Notes: a model not told the origin generated them from the letters alone. A DNA stretch of 64,000 nt from JAPOUP01 sp965203605 (GCA_965203605.1 OZ241902.1:4216001-4280000); one strand, 5' to 3'. Counted from the stretch's first letter, positions 36,301 through 45,468 are shown. Numbers and translations are program-made.

Positions 36301-36745
36301 GGAAAGCCTTGCCAGCAGGTTGCTTGAAAGCGAGTTTTCCGCGACCCCTGAGGAGGTGGCGGCATCGAGTCAAGAGGCTCGGCGGGTGCTTGAAGCGGAG
36401 GAACTGGCGTTTCTGTTCGAGGATGGTGTGCTGTCGGAGGTCGACATCTGGGCGCAAGGTCCGGGGCTTCCGCGAGAAGGGGTTTCCGGGGCAATCGACA
36501 AACTTGTGGTTTCGCCTGACTCCGTTCTGGCCGTGGATTTCAAGACGAATGCGGTTGTACCTCCTGTTGCGGAGGAAACACCGGATGGGTTGCTCCGCCA
36601 ATTGGGCGCTTACCATGCGGCACTGGAAGCGGTGTATCCTGACAGAAAGGTGGACGTCGCGATTCTCTGGACCCGCAAACCGATACTCATGTGTTTCCCG
36701 GCTGAAACCGTGAGACGTGCGCTGGAAGGTGTCACGGCCTCTTGA
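33356..36745 (+). CDS. addA: AddA subunit of the AddAB helicase-nuclease
   Basis: 1129 residues of the UvrD/RecB family. Walker A SANAGSGKTRVLTDRVARLL, motif Ia CLTYTKAAASEM, Walker B HILVDEAQDTSPEQW, motif III VGDRKQSIYSFQGADP, motif V VMTVHGAKGLESPIVLLP and motif VI RLLYVAMTRAENWLI, ending in a nuclease domain with AVDFKTNAVVPP. A 3'-5' motor and nuclease for double-strand break repair and degradation of invading linear DNA. Confidence 0.95.
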   Translation: MDSVKSPRGSKVLDDATQRQNEAAAPAASTWLSANAGSGKTRVLTDRVARLLLDGVAPRNILCLTYTKAAASEMQNRLFRRLGSWSMKPDGELTVELEGLGVDEVSDPSRLAAARRLFARAIETPGGLRIQTIHSFCASLLRRFPLEAGVTPGFREMDDRSSAVLLDEVLDALAAGPEVTAVDALAEHCTESGLGELLRAVVSNRESFDDVHSHDEILHWFGLPVGYDEARAVRETFDGGEQDLFDEVLPVMRESTKPTDRRVAAYLSRIDWSAPGMGELETCIKVFLTGENAKVPFSAKIGRVPTNNCRRALGPAGAALNRLMERVETVRDRLMSLEAARKTHALHRFAAAFLPAVERRKQLRGWLDFDDLILRTKALLTDDAVASWVLYRLDGGLDHILVDEAQDTSPEQWTVIERLAQEFTTGIGAHDGTRRTIFVVGDRKQSIYSFQGADPREFERMRQHFAERLQGVNQDLRSRKLEHSFRSSSAILELVDSAINIDGARHRAFHATLPGRVDLWPAVPKVAEQEKRDWFDPVDLISDDHHDNVLARAVAGEIKRMIEVETLPAKGGSRRRITAGDFLILVRRRSTLFDAIIRECKVLSLPIAGADRLELGADLAVNDITALMAFLDTPADDLSLAAALRSPLFGWSEAELFGLAADRGPQQLWEALRDRRDEYPDTMAVLTDLRGLIDYMRPFDLIERILTRHDGRRKLLARLGPEAEDGIDALLSQSLAYERLEIPTLTGFLSWFGAEDIDIKRQVDSAGDLIRVMTVHGAKGLESPIVLLPDTAKRTISPRDEIIPLRPGCMVWRVPKPSQPKSMMEALERLKEAQVEEDQRLLYVAMTRAENWLIIAASGDVGEEDESWYRIAANAVESLDRAEELKTPTGDSGLRYAHGDWDAGLIGQSRMTERRQVSIPAWVHRTAPEPEMPLVPRAPSDLGGAKSLPGEGEGETREALLRSGTMAHRILEVLTDICNPDWESLASRLLESEFSATPEEVAASSQEARRVLEAEELAFLFEDGVLSEVDIWAQGPGLPREGVSGAIDKLVVSPDSVLAVDFKTNAVVPPVAEETPDGLLRQLGAYHAALEAVYPDRKVDVAILWTRKPILMCFPAETVRRALEGVTAS

Positions 36746-36803
36746 CCTGTGCCGGATTTGTCCGCACGTAGGGGGTCTGACATGAATCTCCGGGAGAACA
36801 GCC

Positions 36804-37124
36804 ATGGCCACAATCGCCGTCACAGACGAATCCTTCAATGCGGAGGTCGAGCAGTCCGAAATACCGGTTGTTGTGGATTTCTGGGCTGAATGGTGTGGCC
36901 CCTGCAGGCAGATTGGGCCTGCTCTGGAAGAGCTTTCGGAAGAGTATTCCGGGCGCTTGAAGATCGTGAAGGTAAACGTGGACGATAGCCCGGATGCTCC
37001 CGCGAGGCTTGGCGTTCGGGGAATTCCGGCACTGTTCATGTTCAGGGATGGCAAGGTGGTTTCGAACAGGACGGGAGCGGTGCCAAAGAGTTCGCTGCAG
37101 AACTGGATCGACGGAGCACTATGA
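36804..37124 (+). CDS. trxA: Thioredoxin
   Basis: 106 residues with the WAEWCGPCRQI active site, the buried Asp strand VVDFW, and cis-Pro GIPALFMFRDG. Reduces protein disulfides. Follows addA after 58 bases, an order kept in many alphaproteobacteria; GGGAG precedes ATG 36804 by about 8 bases. Confidence 0.96.
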   Translation: MATIAVTDESFNAEVEQSEIPVVVDFWAEWCGPCRQIGPALEELSEEYSGRLKIVKVNVDDSPDAPARLGVRGIPALFMFRDGKVVSNRTGAVPKSSLQNWIDGAL

Positions 37125-37392
37125 CCTGCCTGACCACTTGTGGGTTGTTGTGATGCCGAGAGCGATTCACATGAAGAGCGCATGATCGAGGATTTGCAGT
37201 CAAAGGATCGCCGAGGTCTTTGGTCGAGGGCGCCAATCAGCCGCAGCCGATCCATTGCGCCCATGAGTGACGGCTGGCAGAATTCCCCCGGTTCCAAACC
37301 GGTTACTGCGGTCCGTCAGTTCCAGAGCGCTCCGCCTCGCGACATCCTCGTCACCATTCCGTCCTGATATCAAGCTTCGATGGAACGGTTCC

Positions 37393-38256
37393 TCAGATTG
37401 CGCACTTTCGACTTTCTTCGAGGTAAATCTCCCTCAGCCGCGCTGCCACTGGCCCTGGACTGCCGCTACCGATCCCGACGCCGTTGATCTCGACCACCGG
37501 CATAACGAAGGTCGACGCCGATGTGATGAACGCCTCGTCCGCGGCCTGTGCCTCTTCGATCGTGAACGGGCGTTCGCTGACCTGCATCTGAGCTTCCCGT
37601 GCGAATCGAAGTACGGCGGCGCGGGTGATGCCGTGGAGGATATCGTGGCTGAGGTCCCGGGTTATGATCCAGCCGTCCTTAACCATGTAGGTGTTGTTGC
37701 TCGTTCCCTCGGTCACGAATCCATCTTCGATCATCCATGCGTCGTCACATCCGTTTCTCTGTGCCAACATCTTTCCCATGGACGGATAGAGAAGCTGGAC
37801 GGTCTTGATGTCCCGGCGCTTCCACCTCAGGTCCGGCACCGAGACCACCCTGAGTCCGACTTTCGCCTGTGGATTGTCCGCCAATCCCGGTTTGGATTGA
37901 GTGAAGAGCACGACGGTTGGAGACACTTCCTTTGGGTCGGGATACATGAAATCCCGGTCGTCCGCGGCGCCACGTGTGATCTGGAGATAGACAAGGCCGT
38001 CCTTGATCCGGTTCTGTGCCACGAGTTCGCGATGGATTTCCAACAGGTCGTCACGGCTGACGGGAGAATCCATTTCCAGTTCGCCGAGAGATCTCTTCAG
38101 ACGCGCCGCATGGCCATCGAAGTCAACCAGCTTGCTGTCCAAAACGCTCGTGACCTCATAGACGCCGTCAGCAAAAAGGAAGCCTCGGTCAAAGACCGAT
38201 ACCCTTGCCCTTTCCTCTGGGACATAGGCGCCATTCACATACACGATCCGACTCAT
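37393..38256 (-). CDS. dat: D-amino-acid (D-alanine) aminotransferase
   Basis: 287 residues, PLP fold type IV. SVFDRGFLFADGVYEV opening, VYLQITRGAADRDF-like region, PLP lysine in RRDIKTVQLL and GTSNNTYMVKDGWIITRDL. Moves the amino group from D-Ala or other D-amino acids to 2-oxoglutarate, giving D-Glu. The arrangement of D-specific neighbours (dgcA, dgcN) supports a D-amino acid role rather than branched-chain transamination. AGGAGG about 10 bases upstream of ATG 38256. Confidence 0.88.
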   Translation of the reverse strand: MSRIVYVNGAYVPEERARVSVFDRGFLFADGVYEVTSVLDSKLVDFDGHAARLKRSLGELEMDSPVSRDDLLEIHRELVAQNRIKDGLVYLQITRGAADDRDFMYPDPKEVSPTVVLFTQSKPGLADNPQAKVGLRVVSVPDLRWKRRDIKTVQLLYPSMGKMLAQRNGCDDAWMIEDGFVTEGTSNNTYMVKDGWIITRDLSHDILHGITRAAVLRFAREAQMQVSERPFTIEEAQAADEAFITSASTFVMPVVEINGVGIGSGSPGPVAARLREIYLEESRKCAI

Positions 38257-38312
38257 CGGTTCCCGTCCTCCTTCTTCAGGCCGGATCCTTCAACGGCTCC
38301 GTCCCCGGTGCC

Positions 38313-39275
38313 CTAACCCCACAGTTCCGAAGTTGGTGGATGCACTTCGGAACCGTCGTACCTAAGAGGCATCTCACGGTCTTCGGCCAACAGGAGAGGT
38401 CCGTCAAGGTCAACCACTGCGGCGCTCTGTGCCACGAGCACCGCCGGTGCCATTGCCAAGCTAGAGCCTACCATGCACCCGACCATGATGCCGTAACCTT
38501 CCGCCAACGCGGCGTCACGTAGGGCCAGCGCCTCGGTCAGCCCACCGGCCTTGTCGAGTTTGATGTTTACGAAGTCGTATCTGCCTTGAAGGCTTGGCAG
38601 TGACGTGCGGTCATGGCAGCTTTCGTCTGCGCACACCGGAAGTGGACGGGGAATTTCAGCCAGTATGGCATCGTCCTCCGCTGGCAACGGTTGCTCGACC
38701 AGTTCCACGCCCAAGCGAACCAGGTGCGGCGCAAGGTCGCTGTAGATTTCCTCCGTCCAACCTTCGTTCGCGTCGACAATGATCCGTGCATCGGGGGCAC
38801 CTTCGCGAACAGCTTCGAGCCTGGGCATGTCGTCTGGCGTACCGAGCTTGATTTTCAGGAATGGTCGATGGGAATTGTCAGCGGCGGCCAAGCGCATGTT
38901 TTCGGGAGTGTCCAGGGAAATCGTGTAGGCTGTAACGACCTGCCTTGGAGCGGCAAGCCCTGCAAGTTCCCAAACGTGCCGCCCCAATCGCTTTGCTTCC
39001 AGATCCCATAGTGCGCAGTCTACCGCATTCCTTGCCGCCCCTGGGGGAAGCGCCTTCTGCAGTGCGGTGCGGCCGATTGGGTCGACACGCTCAATCTGGC
39101 TCACCACGGAATCCAGTGTCTCGCCGTAGCGGGCGTATGGCACGCATTCGCCCCGTCCAGCCGTATCTCCGTCAGTGACGGTCGCGGTCAGGACGTGGGC
39201 CTGGGATCGGGAACCACGGGAAATCGTGAAGGTCCGAACAAGCGGAAACATGTTGCGTGCGACAGTGACTTCCAT
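38313..39275 (-). CDS. dgcA: N-acetyl-D-glutamate racemase DgcA (enolase superfamily)
   Basis: 320 residues, muconate-lactonizing-enzyme subgroup. Catalytic KxK in FLKIKLGTPDD, metal ligands in IIVDANEGW, ELVEQPLP and CADESCHD, second lysine in FVNIKLDKAGGLTEA. Resembles L-Ala-D/L-Glu dipeptide epimerases, but adjacency to a DUF1611 gene points to DgcA, which racemises N-acetyl-D-Glu. GGAAGG 8 bases before ATG 39275. Confidence 0.85.
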   Translation of the reverse strand: MEVTVARNMFPLVRTFTISRGSRSQAHVLTATVTDGDTAGRGECVPYARYGETLDSVVSQIERVDPIGRTALQKALPPGAARNAVDCALWDLEAKRLGRHVWELAGLAAPRQVVTAYTISLDTPENMRLAAADNSHRPFLKIKLGTPDDMPRLEAVREGAPDARIIVDANEGWTEEIYSDLAPHLVRLGVELVEQPLPAEDDAILAEIPRPLPVCADESCHDRTSLPSLQGRYDFVNIKLDKAGGLTEALALRDAALAEGYGIMVGCMVGSSLAMAPAVLVAQSAAVVDLDGPLLLAEDREMPLRYDGSEVHPPTSELWG

Positions 39276-39356
39276 ACCATGAACCTTCCTGCGTGCCTAC
39301 AGACCATGCCAAATCGGTTGCCAACAATTTGCAGCTTCAGTCGAGGATTGTGCAGT

Positions 39357-40358
39357 TCAACCAGCGGTCAGAGCATCGACCAGTCGCCCTGCACCCTGCC
39401 GGAATGGATCGACTGTTGGATATCCCATCCGAGCCTCGATCTCCGCAAGGCAGGTCTCGGCGTCACCTTCCTCAAGTGCAGCTGTGTTTACGGCAATGCC
39501 GATAACCCTGCAGTCTGGATTGGCCACTCTCGACAGCTGGAGTGCCAGATCCCGTAAGGTTTCGAGTGACGGTAGTCGGTAATCTGGAAGGCCACGCATA
39601 TGGGTTCGCGTCGGCTCGTGGCAAAGAACGAGCGCATCGGGTTGGCCGCCGTGGATCAGTGCCATGGTCACACCGGAGTAAGAGACGTGAAAGAGCGAAC
39701 CCTGACCTTCGAGTAGGTCCCAATGGTTTTCGTCATTGTCTGGGGTGAGCCATTCCACCGATCCCGACATGAAGTCCGCGACAACGGCATCGAGTGGGAC
39801 GCCGTCGCCGTCGATCAGGATTCCGGTCTGCCCAGTGGCGCGAAAGGTCGCTGCTAGGCCACGCTTCCGGAACTCACGGTCCATAGCGAGTGTCGTATAC
39901 ATCTTTCCAATCGAACAGTCCGTGCCGACAGTGAGACACCTCTTGCCCGAACGTTTTTTTCCGTTGGCGATCGGATAGGGCCTATTGGGTACCCGCACAT
40001 CATGCAATGTGCGGCCCGTGGAATTGGCTACGGCGACCAGATCAGGCTCATCACGCAGGAGACTGTGCAGTCCTGAAGCGAGATCAAAGCCCTCTTCCAG
40101 CGCCATGACCAGCACATTCTTCCATTCGGGACTGATGAAACCACCCCGGTTGGCCACTCCAATGACAAGTGTGTGCACACCGGCTTCGCGGGCCTCATCA
40201 AGCGTCATGTCGGGGAGTTCCAGATCCGCCCTACAGCCTGACATTCGATACTGGCCAATGGCACGCCCCGGCCTCCAATCCCTAATGCCTTGACCAACCT
40301 TCGCGGAAAGCTGGTCGGGCGCGTCTCCCAGAAACAGCAGGTATGGTGCATCAATCAT
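39357..40358 (-). CDS. dgcN: D-glutamate N-acetyltransferase DgcN (DUF1611)
   Basis: 333 residues. P-loop-like segment LTVGTDCSIGKMYTTLAM, ATGQTGILIDGDGVPLDAVV, GQGSLFHVSYSGVTMALIHG and VLCHEPTR are characteristic of DUF1611. The family acetylates D-Glu before racemisation by DgcA, feeding N-acetyl-L-Glu to arginine or glutamate metabolism. ATG 40358 has AAGGA 7 bases upstream and gives the family's usual MIDAPYLLFLGDA start; ATG 40409 is less likely. Confidence 0.86.
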   Translation of the reverse strand: MIDAPYLLFLGDAPDQLSAKVGQGIRDWRPGRAIGQYRMSGCRADLELPDMTLDEAREAGVHTLVIGVANRGGFISPEWKNVLVMALEEGFDLASGLHSLLRDEPDLVAVANSTGRTLHDVRVPNRPYPIANGKKRSGKRCLTVGTDCSIGKMYTTLAMDREFRKRGLAATFRATGQTGILIDGDGVPLDAVVADFMSGSVEWLTPDNDENHWDLLEGQGSLFHVSYSGVTMALIHGGQPDALVLCHEPTRTHMRGLPDYRLPSLETLRDLALQLSRVANPDCRVIGIAVNTAALEEGDAETCLAEIEARMGYPTVDPFRQGAGRLVDALTAG

Positions 40359-40751
40359 CGCAAGGTCCTTCTCATGGGCTGATCTGGCATCAGTGCTGAT
40401 GGTTGACATGGTTCATTCATCCCGTAATCCAGACGCTTCCGGGAGATCGAAAGCTGTTGGATCCGGATTTAGTCTGTTGCCATTCCCGGCAATGTGGAAT
40501 GTCCCTAGCCGACCAATCATCTGTCAATGGCACATGCTGCGTCGATAGACAAACCGATTGGGGCTTCCCACGATCAAACTCAATGGGGGCCGGTCAAGGT
40601 CACCGCATTGGTGGGCGCAATGGGTAGGGCCAATTCATTGACTCCCCGCTTCCACCTCGAGGTGCAGCATTGGCCATTCCAACAGCGGGGAAGCGGCCCG
40701 AGTGGAGGAAATGGGCGGTAGACGGAAGTCCTGGCTCCCAAGCGCCTGCGA
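40359..40751. other. Noncoding stretch between dgcN and the Rpn gene
   Basis: Upstream region of dgcN. No convincing gene or palindrome; open frames here have no motif. Confidence 0.4.
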
Positions 40752-41750
40752 TCAATGTTCCGGGTTCGAACGGAAGACCGCATCAAGGGTCGGCGCGTCA
40801 AGCACCGCATCCAGCCACCGGTCGAGCTGTACGAGGCCGGCAACGGCAACGCGCGCACGGATCTCGTCGGGTGGTGGGCCAAATCGGCGCTCAAGCAGTC
40901 GGGCGAGCGTTTCGGACTTGCCCGCTGTCTTTCCCTCGGCGATCCCCTCGGCGATCCCCGCCGCCTTCCCCCGTGCTTCCCCCTGCTTGAACCAGACCTG
41001 GGCTGCGGTTCCCATCATTGCCTCCACTTCTTCGGGGTCAGCGCCGGTGCGTCTGAGCGCGGCTTCGATGCGCTCCGGAGGCAGACTGACCTGTTCTGCG
41101 ATGTACATTAGCATGTAGCGCCCGAACTCGCTATCGGAAATCGCCACCACCAGAGCGTCGGCCTCCGCGTCGGTGATGTCTTCGGCGAAGGCCCGGGCGA
41201 GCGCCAGAAGGGCACCGCGCACGGCCGCGTCGGTCGGGAGGTCGTCCGGGTCCATGCGGGAGAGGTCGTGCAGCGCATAGGTCCCGAAGGCGCGGGCGAG
41301 ATGGCCGAGCCCCTCGGGGGCGTTGATCATCTCCGTGATCGAAAGCGGCACGGTCCACGGTTCACGACCGTTGAAGAGTACCATGGGGATGACCAACGGC
41401 AGTTGCCCAGCGGGCAGATCCCCACTCTCGATATCCGCCATCCAGAGTCGCAGGACATAGCGCATCAGCTGCAGCGGCGTGCGTGCGTCCGCCCATACCT
41501 TGTGCTCAATGAGTACGTACACCCTGGCGGCGGTGCCGTCCTTCATCCACACCCGGAAGATGGCGTCGGCCTGCGTGGCCCGACCCTCGCCGTCGATGGC
41601 GGTGCCCTCGATGTGTTCGAACGCCCGGTCGGGATCGAGCCGTTCGATCACTTCGGGCGGCAGGAAGTCGCGAAGCAGGGCCGCGGCGCGTCCGGCATCG
41701 GAGATGAGCAGGCGGACCAGGGCGTCGTGCCGGGTCGTGGGTAGGGGCAT
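40752..41750 (-). CDS. Rpn-family recombination-promoting nuclease
   Basis: 332 residues, intact. DALVRLLISDAGRAAALLRDFLP opening, then a PD-(D/E)xK core with Asp in QADAIFRV and VLIEHKVW (ExK), a middle helical section, and the C-terminal repeated AEGIAEGKTAG followed by LARLLERRFGPPP. Rpn proteins cut DNA and stimulate RecA-independent recombination; they were often annotated as transposases, but no IS ends are seen here. Some Rpn proteins have been linked to phage defence. Confidence 0.82.
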   Translation of the reverse strand: MPLPTTRHDALVRLLISDAGRAAALLRDFLPPEVIERLDPDRAFEHIEGTAIDGEGRATQADAIFRVWMKDGTAARVYVLIEHKVWADARTPLQLMRYVLRLWMADIESGDLPAGQLPLVIPMVLFNGREPWTVPLSITEMINAPEGLGHLARAFGTYALHDLSRMDPDDLPTDAAVRGALLALARAFAEDITDAEADALVVAISDSEFGRYMLMYIAEQVSLPPERIEAALRRTGADPEEVEAMMGTAAQVWFKQGEARGKAAGIAEGIAEGKTAGKSETLARLLERRFGPPPDEIRARVAVAGLVQLDRWLDAVLDAPTLDAVFRSNPEH

Positions 41751-41949
41751 GCGGGGTCTCCGAACTCAGGCTGGCCCTAACGGTTGCACACTACTGGGAG
41801 GAGGTGCCGGTGACAAGGCTCCGAGGCAACGCCAGCGCCCGGTGCCGATTCTCATCTAGCTGTCTGCCAGTGGTAACCGGACTTGCAGGGAGAATGGCAA
41901 TAAAATACCTCGCCATAAATCCGACGCCATGCCTGCATAGGGATCGCCA

Positions 41950-42918
41950 ATGTCCTTCATCGTCCAGCCCACCGCTCCGTCCCGACCAAATCGATGCCAG
42001 CTCTTCGGCCCTGGTTCAAGACCGGGGATTTTCGAGAAAATGGCCGCAAGTGCTGCCGATGTTGTCAATCTGGACCTAGAGGACAGTGTAGCTCCTGACG
42101 ACAAGCCACAGGCGCGAAGAAACATCATCGAGGCCATCGGCGACATTGATTGGGGGCGCAAGTACCTGTCGGTGCGAATCAACGGACTCGACACTCCATA
42201 TTGGTATCGTGATGTTGTGGATCTTCTGGAGCAGGCTTCTGGCCGGCTTGACCAGATCATGATTCCCAAAGTGGGCTGTACGGCCGATATCTATGCCGTT
42301 GACGCTCTGGTTACAGCCGTGGAGGCGGCAGTTGGCCGGACAAAGCGAGTGAGTCTGGAGGTCATTATCGAAAGCGCTGCCGGTATAGTCCATGTAGAGA
42401 GCATCGCGGCGTCGAGTCCTCGTCTGCAGGCAATGAGTTTGGGGGCGGCGGATTTCGCGGCTTCGATGGGAATGCAGACCACCGGCATTGGAGGAACTCA
42501 GGCGAACTATTACATGGTTCATGAGGGCAAGAGGCACTGGTCAGATCCCTGGCATTGGGCACAGGCTGCGGTTGTCGCCGCTTGCCGCACGAAAGGAGTG
42601 CTTCCGGTCGATGGCCCATTTGGAGACTTCTCGGATAACGAGGGCTTCATTGCCCAGGCCCGCCGTTCCGCGACCCTCGGGATGGTCGGCAAATGGGCGA
42701 TACACCCCAGGCAGGTATCGCTGGCAAACGAGGTGTTCACTCCATCCCATGAGCAGGTGACGGAGGCTCGGGAGATTCTCGATGCGATGGAACGGGTCAG
42801 TAAGGAAGGATCGGGTGCGACCGTCTACAAAGGGCGGTTGGTGGACATCGCGTCAGTAAGGCAGGCGGAGGTGATCGTCCAACAGGCAGCGCTGATCGGA
42901 GAAGCAGAGCTTCCCTGA
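41950..42918 (+). CDS. mcl1: L-malyl-CoA/beta-methylmalyl-CoA lyase
   Basis: 322 residues, HpcH/HpaI-type TIM barrel. RPNRCQLFGPGSRPGIFEKM and VVNLDLEDSVAPDDK are near the canonical Mcl1 start, with LEVIIESAAGIVHVE for Mg binding, SLGAADFAASMGMQTTGIGG and GKWAIHPRQVSLANEVF later. Cleaves malyl-CoA or beta-methylmalyl-CoA to glyoxylate plus acetyl- or propionyl-CoA, part of the ethylmalonyl-CoA or serine cycle. No pathway partners are next to it. Confidence 0.93.
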   Translation: MSFIVQPTAPSRPNRCQLFGPGSRPGIFEKMAASAADVVNLDLEDSVAPDDKPQARRNIIEAIGDIDWGRKYLSVRINGLDTPYWYRDVVDLLEQASGRLDQIMIPKVGCTADIYAVDALVTAVEAAVGRTKRVSLEVIIESAAGIVHVESIAASSPRLQAMSLGAADFAASMGMQTTGIGGTQANYYMVHEGKRHWSDPWHWAQAAVVAACRTKGVLPVDGPFGDFSDNEGFIAQARRSATLGMVGKWAIHPRQVSLANEVFTPSHEQVTEAREILDAMERVSKEGSGATVYKGRLVDIASVRQAEVIVQQAALIGEAELP

Positions 42919-43199
42919 CGTATTGAACGAGAACCGCTGGCGACGTAAGCTGCCCTAACGGGTCTGAAAACTCCTCTTCGGTTCAGAGGGTCGGTTGAGC
43001 GACCTGCGGAACCAGCAGCGGTCGCCTGAAACGCGATGCTGGGGATGCGCACCGTCGGGATTCCGTGGCTCTGGACGCGAGTCCTCTGGGCGACTGGGTT
43101 ATAGTCAGGTGCCGGATCCGGATTTCAAGTGACGCGGTGAATGGTCCAGCGCCCTACGATTTGGAACACCGTTCGGCAGATATTCCTCGACTCGGTCCA
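42919..43199. other. Short noncoding gap between convergent mcl1 and yggS
   Basis: No gene seen; no clear terminator stem. Confidence 0.35.
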
Positions 43200-43868
43200 T
43201 TATGGACCGTCAGCGCGAGACTGAACGCGGTCGCCAAACACGGCTGAACCAACTCGAACTGTCGTCGCACCCTGCGCGACCGCCTTCTCAAAATCTCCGC
43301 TCATACCCATTGATAATTCTGGTAGGCTGTTTCGGGCTGCGATCCTTGCGAGAAGCGCGAAGTGGAGGGAAGGTTCCTCATGAATGGGTGGAATGCACAT
43401 CAGCCCCATGATTGGCAAACCAAGTCTCCGGCATTCAGCGATGAAGGCGTCCGCATCCATTGGCATCAGACCCGCCTTCTGCGGCTCTTCGCCGGTGTTG
43501 ACCTGCACATAGAGTGGGGGACACCTGCCGAGCTCTCCTTGCAGTCTTGCCAATGCATGCGCGAGTTTCGGTCGGTCCAGGGATTCGATCACGTCGAACA
43601 GTTGAATCGCCTGTCGTGCCTTGTTGGTCTGAAGCGGCCCAATTAGATGTAAGCTGAGGTCAGGGTAGAGTTCCCTAAGGGGCGGCCATTTCCCGGCCGC
43701 CTCCTGAACCCTGTTTTCACCAAATAGCCTGTGCCCGGAGTTGAGTGCGAATCTGATCCGCTCAATTGGCTGTAACTTTGAAACGGCGACTAGACGGGTT
43801 GAGCCAACCGTTCTTCCCACTCGGGCCTCTTCCGCCCGAATTCGTTCAAGGACATCATTCAGCGCCAT
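43200..43868 (-). CDS. yggS: PLP homeostasis protein YggS/PLPBP
   Basis: 222 residues. VAVSKLQPIERI contains the PLP lysine, then FGENRVQEAAGKWPPL, LHLIGPLQTNKARQA, VQVNTGEEPQKAG and LSMGMSGDFEKAVAQGATTVRVGSAVFG are all canonical. A cytosolic PLP carrier affecting amino-acid and vitamin B6 balance. GGGAGA 6 bases before ATG 43868; GTG 43874 is in frame but not supported. Confidence 0.95.
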   Translation of the reverse strand: MALNDVLERIRAEEARVGRTVGSTRLVAVSKLQPIERIRFALNSGHRLFGENRVQEAAGKWPPLRELYPDLSLHLIGPLQTNKARQAIQLFDVIESLDRPKLAHALARLQGELGRCPPLYVQVNTGEEPQKAGLMPMDADAFIAECRRLGLPIMGLMCIPPIHEEPSLHFALLARIAARNSLPELSMGMSGDFEKAVAQGATTVRVGSAVFGDRVQSRADGP

Positions 43869-44190
43869 CGTCACTCTCCCGTCGAATTTGAGAATTCCGG
43901 GTTCGGAACCTTATCCGGTCATTTCCATTGCGATTCCCTGTCCGCCCTCAAGACGGCCGGCGGACCAATTTCCCTGGATTCCTGGCGCTTGAGACCCCGT
44001 TACCGATGCCCGGTGATTCAGTCTGTTGCCCGCCGAGAACCACAACCCATAATTGGTCCGACGACGTCCTGAATTCAACCACGCCGCGCAAGCCTTTGCC
44101 AATCGACTGGCATATTGATAACTCTGGTTGCTACAGTCCATCGACACAGCCTGATTCCGATAACCGCATCTCCTGTCTGGTTGCCTGCCC
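43869..44190. other. Noncoding stretch between divergent yggS and waaA
   Basis: A minus frame at 43911-44147 has no motif. Promoters for both flanking genes should lie here but none is obvious. Confidence 0.35.
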
Positions 44191-45468
44191 TTGCAACATG
44201 ATCCTTCAATCTTTTGGCCAAGATTCGCTTATTCCGCGATCACATCCGCAATTTCACCCTTGGCCCGTCCGATCCTTCGCCACCGCCTGGCTCGCGGGAA
44301 GGAAGATCCGGAGCGCTGGCAGGAAAAACTGGGGATCGCTGGCATGCCTCGGCCGTCAGGCCAGCTGATCTGGTTCCATGCGGTAAGCGTGGGTGAGCTG
44401 CTGGCCCTCCGCGGGCTTGTCTCCGAACTGTCCGCCCTTGCGCCATCAACGGTGTTTCTGTTGACTTCCATTTCGAGGGCATCGGCGGTCGCGATCACTC
44501 AACATATGCCGGACCGGAGCATTCACCAATTCCTTCCACTTGATTTCCCCGAGCCGCGGCAGCGGTTTCTTGATCACTGGAAGCCGGACCTGGCAGTATG
44601 GGCGGAACAGGATCTTTGGCCTGGATTCGTTGCTGAAGCCACGCGAAGAGGCGTTCCCCAAGCATTCATAAACGTCAGAATGAATTCCTCGGCATTCAAG
44701 CGGCGACAATTGACGCGACCGCTTTGGCGGGCGCTGTACAGGAACCTTGAGATGATCTCGGCTCAGGACGCCGATTCGGCGAGAAACATCGAGGCGCTCG
44801 GAGCTCCGGCACCGGTAACGGTGACGGGGTCGCTGAAACCCTTGGCACCTGCTCTTGCCCACGAAGCCAAAGATCTCGAATCGCTCAGGAGGTCACTGGC
44901 AGGACGACCCGTCTGGGTTGCGGCTTCCACCCATGCGGAAGACGAAGTGGTGGCGCTTGCGGCCCAAAGGAAGATTGGGGCCAGACGGCCCAATGTCCTG
45001 GCCATCATCGCACCAAGACTTCCCGCCCGTGGGCCAGAAGTGCAATTGGCGGCGGTTGACGCGGGCTTCCAGACTGCTCGAAGACAGAAGTGCCCATATC
45101 CTGAACCCGAGACGGAAGTCTTCGTAGCCGACACAATGGGCGAATTGGGACTATGGTACCGAATTGCCAACGTCGCATTGGTTGGTGGGACGTTTTCCAG
45201 CACCGTACAGGGCCATAATCCTTGGGAGCCGGTCCGGCTTGGGTGCCCGGTCCTATACGGTCCTCATACGGCAAACTTCACTGACGATTATGCTGCGCTT
45301 GCGGCGGATGCCGGGGCGCGGACAGTCGGGAATGCGGATGAGCTTGCCGCCGCCGTGCTTTCCGACGACCTCTCCGCAATGGTGGATCGGGCTACGGCAG
45401 TGATCGAGACTCAGGCCGACCGTGTCCGGGCGCTTGCATACGACATCATTTCGCTCCTGAAGACATGA
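44191..45468 (+). CDS. waaA: 3-deoxy-D-manno-octulosonic acid transferase
   Basis: 425 residues of GT30. PLARPILRHRLARGKEDPER opening, IWFHAVSVGE, AVWAEQDLWPGF (the acidic active-site segment is EQDLWP), NVRMNSS, VTGSLK, WVAASTHAEDE and VALVGGTFSSTVQGHNPWEP in the second domain. Adds Kdo to lipid A at the inner membrane. The N-terminal segment can act as a membrane anchor. Only TTG 44191 gives this length; the start is uncertain because no clear ribosome site is seen. Confidence 0.92.
   Translation: MQHDPSIFWPRFAYSAITSAISPLARPILRHRLARGKEDPERWQEKLGIAGMPRPSGQLIWFHAVSVGELLALRGLVSELSALAPSTVFLLTSISRASAVAITQHMPDRSIHQFLPLDFPEPRQRFLDHWKPDLAVWAEQDLWPGFVAEATRRGVPQAFINVRMNSSAFKRRQLTRPLWRALYRNLEMISAQDADSARNIEALGAPAPVTVTGSLKPLAPALAHEAKDLESLRRSLAGRPVWVAASTHAEDEVVALAAQRKIGARRPNVLAIIAPRLPARGPEVQLAAVDAGFQTARRQKCPYPEPETEVFVADTMGELGLWYRIANVALVGGTFSSTVQGHNPWEPVRLGCPVLYGPHTANFTDDYAALAADAGARTVGNADELAAAVLSDDLSAMVDRATAVIETQADRVRALAYDIISLLKT

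Noticed and set aside
37125..37392. Possible small RNA or tRNA after trxA because of a GGTTCCAAACC-like string
   Set aside because: The surrounding bases do not form a cloverleaf.
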